From: Enterocloster aldenensis
GTDB lineage: Bacteria; Bacillota; Clostridia; Lachnospirales; Lachnospiraceae
Length of the DNA stretch: 64,000 nucleotides
Assembly (NCBI RefSeq): GCF_003434055.1
Contig: NZ_QVEX01000007.1
Span: 186,001 to 250,000, forward strand
Reading direction: 5' to 3'
Of this stretch, positions 59,954 through 64,000 are shown piece after piece. A model generated the notes under the pieces. It saw nothing but the letters and a program-made list of their open reading frames with translations, did not search any database and was not told the origin of the DNA. The translations under genes and the position numbers were made by a program. The number at the start of each line of letters is the position of its first letter. Position 1 is the first letter of the stretch.

Positions 59954-61192
59954 TTAAGCCGTATTCAATGCGCCTTTACAAATAAAGGGTGCAATAAATT
60001 CCCGTGGTTTGGTGTCAATCCCCTGTCTGTAAATCAATCCGGAACCAATCGAATGTCTGCAATTCCTTATATGTGCGAAATCGGTTCCGAATGACATTTT
60101 ATATGCGGCTTCGCTCATTTGCCCCATACATATTTTACATGAAAGGTTGTCTCTTATGGCTCCCTCTACAAAGGTTGTATCAGGTCGTTGCAGAATCAAG
60201 CCAGCATACACACGTTTACTTCTTCCGGTGACAATCAGCGCTCCTAATCGTTGGGCGGTTTCAGTAAACGTCTTTTTTTCTGCAATTTTTGAAAATGCTA
60301 TCAATTCATCAAATAGAAGAAAGATAGGGTTGAAATCAAGTTCGTCAAAACCAATACTCTGCAAGTCTTTTTCACGTAAACGTACCTGTTCTTCGGTTTC
60401 ACGGATAACTTTGGCGATATCATTTTCTTTAGTAGCATATACTACAGATTTGTTCTGCAAAAACATTCTCATATCATCGTCATTTTTCGGGTCACAGTAA
60501 ATCACCCGTACACCCTGTTCAAGCAGGCAAGAGATAATATATTGTGCTAGTTGGGATTTTCCACTCCCTGTATTTCCGGTGAGAAGTAAATGGGGAGTTT
60601 TTTTCCAATTCCACACGATATCATGAGAAAAAGCAATTTCATTTTCTCCAACAGGTAAAATATCCTTTGGGGATTCTACTTTTGTTTGTTTCTGCTCATT
60701 CAGTTCAAAGCAGTATGTAATATATCCTCTTTCCTCTTTGATGTCAGTACATATGGTGAAGAATTTGTCTGCAAGTGGCTGCTCTAAATTTCTGAATTTT
60801 TGAGCAATAGCACTGCCGTCTAAGCGAAAGCGAATGCAAAATACGTTATCACTAGAATTTTCCGCATAATCTATTTGCGGATAATAGTCTATTATTTCCA
60901 CTTCTTTTTCTCCCAGAAATCCATATTTGAGAACAGAATGAGATTGAAATAAATTGTTCTTTCTGATAAAATCTTCTATGAGGCTAGATTTTTGTTTTGC
61001 CTTAAATGTTAGCAGGGTGGTTGCAATCGCTGCGAGTACGCCAATACTGGTGATTGTAACCCCCATAACAAGAAATCTGTTATCAAATCTAAATTTTCTA
61101 AGTATTATGCAAATATGTACAAGGCAAAGATTCGCGATGTACAGCCATTTTTGCCACGTATATTGATTTGCTTTCATTCTTTTCCATTTCAC
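59954..61192 (-). CDS. FtsK/TcpA-like DNA-translocase ATPase
   Basis: 412 aa from GTG 61192 (ATG 61177 is possible). Two N-terminal helices (about 15-32 and 40-62), then a P-loop motor domain: Walker A LLTGNTGSGKSQLAQYI, Walker B PIFLLFDELIAFSKI, and LGALIVTGRSKRVYAGLILQ. It matches the TcpA/Orf21 coupling proteins of Tn916-like elements, which move DNA during conjugation. The gene for DUF961-like protein ends directly before it. Confidence 0.88.
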   Translation of the reverse strand: MKWKRMKANQYTWQKWLYIANLCLVHICIILRKFRFDNRFLVMGVTITSIGVLAAIATTLLTFKAKQKSSLIEDFIRKNNLFQSHSVLKYGFLGEKEVEIIDYYPQIDYAENSSDNVFCIRFRLDGSAIAQKFRNLEQPLADKFFTICTDIKEERGYITYCFELNEQKQTKVESPKDILPVGENEIAFSHDIVWNWKKTPHLLLTGNTGSGKSQLAQYIISCLLEQGVRVIYCDPKNDDDMRMFLQNKSVVYATKENDIAKVIRETEEQVRLREKDLQSIGFDELDFNPIFLLFDELIAFSKIAEKKTFTETAQRLGALIVTGRSKRVYAGLILQRPDTTFVEGAIRDNLSCKICMGQMSEAAYKMSFGTDFAHIRNCRHSIGSGLIYRQGIDTKPREFIAPFICKGALNTA

Positions 61193-61558
61193 TTAGCTTT
61201 CACTTCCTTTCAATTTAAGCTTTGGTTGTTCAACCAGAGAAATGCTGTCCGCAGTAACAGAAAGCTTGATAGCACCGCCATGGTTAAAATCTTGATAGGC
61301 TTTTCCGGTTAAGCCTCTGAACGATACATCAGCAGGGGTTCCTTTGTATTCCACAGAGGGAGTGATTTCGTTAGGAACCTTGATGGTTTGTTTTTCGTAA
61401 TTCAGGCATGGCGAGAGTACCGTGTAAACGGTTCCGGCAACGGCACCTTTGACCCCCTCGACATAGTTAAAATAGGGACGAGGTTCTTCTACCAGTAAAA
61501 CTGTCTCTCCGATGGTTTCGGGAATGTTGATGATTAAATCTGATAGTTTAATACTCAT
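61193..61558 (-). CDS. DUF961-like element protein
   Basis: 121 aa from ATG 61558 (AAAGGAG upstream). The protein is beta-rich without signal peptide; IPETIGETVLLVEEPRPYFN and SVEYKGTPADVSFRGLTGKA resemble the DUF961 proteins (Orf22/Orf23-like) that precede the coupling ATPase in Tn916-type elements. Function not established; position suggests a DNA-processing accessory role. Confidence 0.72.
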   Translation of the reverse strand: MSIKLSDLIINIPETIGETVLLVEEPRPYFNYVEGVKGAVAGTVYTVLSPCLNYEKQTIKVPNEITPSVEYKGTPADVSFRGLTGKAYQDFNHGGAIKLSVTADSISLVEQPKLKLKGSES

Positions 61559-61889
61559 GAAATTTCTCCTTTCCTTTTTCATCATAAATAGTTTTTAGAA
61601 TATACCTTGTACAATCTGCGGTCGTGTTTGTGGATTTTTCCACAAGCTTCTTTTTATAAGTCAAATAAGTATTAGAATTTATACGGAAGCCTAACTTAGT
61701 ATATTCTTTAGACGTTGTTTTCATTGGCTCATAGTCGTCAATGACTTGGTAATGTTGAGATTGTCTTTCAATATGGGCGGTCAAATCTTCGGTTACGGAC
61801 TTATGCTTATCAATTAGATATTGTTTATAAGCGATTGCCACCTCCTTTTTAAGTCTAATTGTAATCATTATAATTTTTTCTTGTTCCAT
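61548..61889 (-). CDS. Duplicated ribbon-helix-helix-like protein
   Basis: 113 aa. Two halves are similar: ITIRLKKEVAIAYKQYLIDK with VTEDLTAHIE, and GFRINSNTYLTYKKKLVEKS with TTADCTRYIL. Each looks like a beta strand plus two helices (RHH), so the protein may be a single-chain DNA-binding dimer. GGGAGG precedes the ATG. It is the first gene of the minus-strand transfer operon, directly after an array of 8-bp repeats. No family name can be given. Confidence 0.65.
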   Translation of the reverse strand: MEQEKIIMITIRLKKEVAIAYKQYLIDKHKSVTEDLTAHIERQSQHYQVIDDYEPMKTTSKEYTKLGFRINSNTYLTYKKKLVEKSTNTTADCTRYILKTIYDEKGKEKFHEY

Positions 61890-61916
61890 ATTAGCCTCCC
61901 TATCCTCTCAAACTAT

Positions 61917-61981
61917 ACCAACATGCCAACATACCAACATACCAACAACAAAAGTATATAGCAATGTTCGTTTGTTGTCAA
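61917..61981 (-). promoter_or_regulatory. Transfer-operon promoter with four 8-bp iterons
   Basis: Minus-strand promoter TTGACA (61981-61976), 17-base spacer, TATACT (61958-61953). Immediately downstream, at 61917-61948, are four contiguous 8-bp direct repeats: ACCAACAT, GCCAACAT, ACCAACAT, ACCAACAA (plus-strand reading). They cover the expected transcription start and are a likely operator. Confidence 0.75.
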
Positions 61982-62084
61982 TTGCTTTTTTGTAATTTTC
62001 CCTGTCCTGGTAATTTTTTGTCAGCTTATCTATTTATATTTTAGAAAAATCAAAATGCCTAAGATATCACTTCCGTAGTGTATC

Positions 62085-62321
62085 TTAGGCATCGTTTTTA
62101 TCCGTATCCGTTTGGTCTGGCAAGACTTCCATAATATCCTCTAACTTACATTTGAATATCTGGCATAAAGCATCAATGGTATTAGTCGAAACTGATTCAT
62201 CACGCATTAAACGCTCAATTGTCTTGTTATCAAGGTTATATGGTTCACATTTATTTCGTAAAAAATAGGTGCTGACTTGTTTTGATTTCATTAACTCTCT
62301 AAATGGCTGAAAGGATATCAT
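62085..62321 (-). CDS. Small Cro/CI-type regulator of the integrative element
   Basis: 78 aa. Helix-turn-helix of the YozG/HTH_26 type: FRELMKSKQVSTYFLRNKCE, then NKTIERLMRDESVSTNTIDA, then LCQIFKCKLEDIMEVLPDQ. GAGGGG lies before ATG 62321. Divergent from the 246-aa gene; likely binds the perfect 22-bp palindrome between them. Confidence 0.82.
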   Translation of the reverse strand: MISFQPFRELMKSKQVSTYFLRNKCEPYNLDNKTIERLMRDESVSTNTIDALCQIFKCKLEDIMEVLPDQTDTDKNDA

Positions 62322-62336
62322 ATGGAAAAGCCCCTC

Positions 62337-62399
62337 TTGACTTTTTTTTGATTATCTCATACAATTATGGCATATCGATATGAGGAATATTCCTCATAT
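62337..62399 (+). promoter_or_regulatory. Promoter and perfect 22-bp palindromic operator
   Basis: TTGACT (62337-62342), 17-base spacer, TACAAT (62360-62365). The palindrome at 62378-62399 has 11-base arms ATATGAGGAAT/ATTCCTCATAT with no central gap and lies just after the expected start site of the rightward transcript. Confidence 0.75.
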
Positions 62400-62428
62400 A
62401 AACAAATAGTTTTCAGAGAGGACGCAAG

Positions 62429-63169
62429 ATGAAAAAATCTAAGTATGAAAGGTACGATTTAGACAAAGTTTATTTTATGAACGAATACAATAAAACCGTT
62501 ACATATGGGAATACAAATGCTGGCATTAGTGGAGTAAAAGAACAATTACAAGGTTTGGAATTAGAGAAGAACCGCTATTTTGAAAATGTAGCCAGTATTG
62601 TAAATCCAGAGCGAAAAAACGAAGAATCAAAATATCGCCAGTATGAAAAATGGGCAAAGATAGAGAAGAAATATAAATATGCCGAGATATTTCTTATAGC
62701 TGTTTGTGTAGCCGAGATGCTTACTTTTAAATATCTCCCGATAGGGTTCCGTACTTCATTATTTGTCGGTCTGCTTGAGGTGATGGTAGCATTTCTAACT
62801 GTATTTGTTGTACCAATATTTTTTATCATTACTAAAATTATTAAACATGGTTATGGTATACGTTACAAACGCTATATAGAATTAGTTTCAAATAAGCTAA
62901 ATAACTTAGGAAATGGTTTTATTAGAACGTCCATTGATTATTATGACGCGATTGATAATTTGTATTTGCTGTCCCTTGATACAACGCATAGAGAGCTGGT
63001 GCTTCTCCGCAGACAGCAGGAAGTACACAATCAGGATATGTTGCGACTGGAAACAGAACGGCAGAAAGCCGAAAAAGAGCGTCTTGAAGAACAGCGCAGA
63101 GCCAGAGAAGCTGCGGAAAGACTGCTTTCAATTGAAATAGAACGTGAAAAAAGAATGGGGAGGTGGTAG
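62429..63169 (+). CDS. Membrane protein with coiled-coil tail, cargo of the integrative element
   Basis: 246 aa. A charged N-terminal 80 residues, two membrane helices (about 88-106 and 112-140), and a long charged helix at the end (EVHNQDMLRLETERQKAEKE onward) likely to form a coiled coil. GAGAGGACG precedes the ATG. Not recognised. It is followed 58 bases later by a lipoprotein gene on the same strand. Confidence 0.72.
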   Translation: MKKSKYERYDLDKVYFMNEYNKTVTYGNTNAGISGVKEQLQGLELEKNRYFENVASIVNPERKNEESKYRQYEKWAKIEKKYKYAEIFLIAVCVAEMLTFKYLPIGFRTSLFVGLLEVMVAFLTVFVVPIFFIITKIIKHGYGIRYKRYIELVSNKLNNLGNGFIRTSIDYYDAIDNLYLLSLDTTHRELVLLRRQQEVHNQDMLRLETERQKAEKERLEEQRRAREAAERLLSIEIEREKRMGRW

Positions 63170-63227
63170 CGCCATATTTTTTAATAATCACAAGAAAATC
63201 TTGCCAAATAAAAGGAGTTATAAAAAC

Positions 63228-64000
63228 ATGAAAAATACTTATAGTTCTTTCCTTATTCTTGTGCTTTTAACCGTATTATTAGTTGGTTGTGGTGGCAAAA
63301 GTACATACAAAAAACAAGAGCGAGCAATTACCAACGAAACCAATCAAACGATTGAAACTACAGAAGCTATAAAAGCCACTGAAAATATCGAAAATGTTGC
63401 ACACACACCGGATATAACCACGCTTAAAGAATCAGGTGTAGAACTCAAGCACACATATATTACTCGGTTTGAGGAAGTGAACCTTGTCACATATCCTGCG
63501 TTTTCTTTTGACTATCCTGATGGCTGGACAGTTACAAGTGAGGAAGTTACACCATATTCAGAACAAGTAGTATTGACGAACAGCAGAGGTGTCAGCATAA
63601 CTTATTGGCATTTTGGTAAAATGCGTGATTTGACTGGTGCGATACGTAATATCAGAGGTGTCGATGTAACACGAGTGGCAGACGCAAGCTTTATTCCTAA
63701 TTACGTACAGGCAACAGACTACTCTGATTTAGGCAAGTTTATGGTTGCCAAGTTAAAAATCACCAGTGAGTGCGATATGCTTAGTGGCGGCGAATCTATT
63801 GATATCGAAAACGGACCTGTGCGGTATGCCCTTTTACCGGAAAGTGAGGTGGGTGAACAATACGAATCTATGATTGTTGGATTGCCTACGTTTTCGTTTT
63901 GGTATGCTGGTCATATCTCTTTAATTGCAGATTCTCCAAATGGGAAATTTACAGAACAGGAAGAAAAAGAGGTGATAGCTATTATAGCCAGTTTTAGTGA
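63228..64000 (+). CDS. Putative lipoprotein, 3' end outside the window
   Basis: Open from ATG 63228 (AAAGGAG upstream) to the window end, at least 257 codons. Lipoprotein signal MKNTYSSFLILVLLTVLLVG followed by CGG, with the lipidated Cys near residue 21. A Thr/Glu-rich spacer is followed by a domain containing FSFDYPDGWTVTSEEV, similar in style to PsbP/DUF1795-like 'photosystem-type' folds in bacterial lipoproteins (tentative). Probably cell-surface cargo of the element. Confidence 0.75.
   Translation, partial: MKNTYSSFLILVLLTVLLVGCGGKSTYKKQERAITNETNQTIETTEAIKATENIENVAHTPDITTLKESGVELKHTYITRFEEVNLVTYPAFSFDYPDGWTVTSEEVTPYSEQVVLTNSRGVSITYWHFGKMRDLTGAIRNIRGVDVTRVADASFIPNYVQATDYSDLGKFMVAKLKITSECDMLSGGESIDIENGPVRYALLPESEVGEQYESMIVGLPTFSFWYAGHISLIADSPNGKFTEQEEKEVIAIIASFS

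Noticed and set aside
59903..60231. Plus-strand reading frames opposite the FtsK-like gene
   Set aside because: They are shadows of the P-loop ATPase gene on the minus strand.

Overview
The window reads as a chromosomal segment of a gut-type Lachnospiraceae clostridium of the Clostridium clostridioforme/Enterocloster kind. This is inferred from mid-GC coding sequence, strong AGGAGG ribosome sites, the argJ-argB-argD order, KtrAB, an AzgA-type purine permease with xanthine dehydrogenase, and a CpsB/CpsC/CpsD capsule system. No 16S or tRNA gene is present to confirm it.

Layout. 1-3.4 kb: arginine genes argJBD. 3.85-10.2 kb: a MacAB-like efflux operon (adaptor, ATPase, permease) followed by two paralogous exported TolC-like coiled-coil proteins. 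10.4-12.8 kb: a TetR/nitroreductase divergent pair and an XRE/small-membrane-protein pair, each with well-formed twin operators, plus a NUDIX remnant. 13.1-17.6 kb: a short KdpD-like kinase and KdpE-like regulator divergent from ktrB-ktrA (potassium uptake). 17.6-30.4 kb: an unusual five-gene operon under a divergent XRE + ImmA/IrrE-like switch. It encodes a 1319-aa NHL-propeller protein, a 59-aa protein, a 435-aa polyglycine/collagen-like protein, a 1015-aa protein with Gly-rich, trefoil-like and pentapeptide-repeat parts, and a 1029-aa ketosynthase-dehydratase-ACP protein lacking an acyltransferase. 30.6-37.4 kb: guanine-class purine riboswitch, guanine deaminase, purine permease and three-subunit xanthine dehydrogenase, i.e. 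guanine to xanthine to urate.

37.7-52.8 kb: a tyrosine recombinase, then a 263-bp segment bounded by perfect 24-bp inverted repeats (a probable phase-variable switch), then two SARP-like regulators and a capsule/teichoic-like polysaccharide locus: phosphatase, chain-length protein, tyrosine kinase, LCP transferase, secreted Ser/Thr-rich protein, initiating transferase, then an abruptly AT-rich block with WecG, WecB, TagB-like, GT2, Wzy and Wzx. 52.8-54.3 kb: a cluster of hairpins and decayed IS21 and IS256 transposases. 54.8-57.3 kb: a fused Wzz/tyrosine kinase, VanZ-like protein and a small membrane protein. 57.8-64 kb: one end of an integrative element (Tn916-type integrase, excisionase, HUH replication initiator, FtsK/TcpA-like ATPase, DUF961-like protein, a duplicated RHH-like protein, HTH regulator, cargo) running off the window.

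The two most noteworthy items are the XRE/ImmA-controlled repeat-protein plus AT-less KS-DH-ACP operon, and the invertible segment upstream of the polysaccharide genes.
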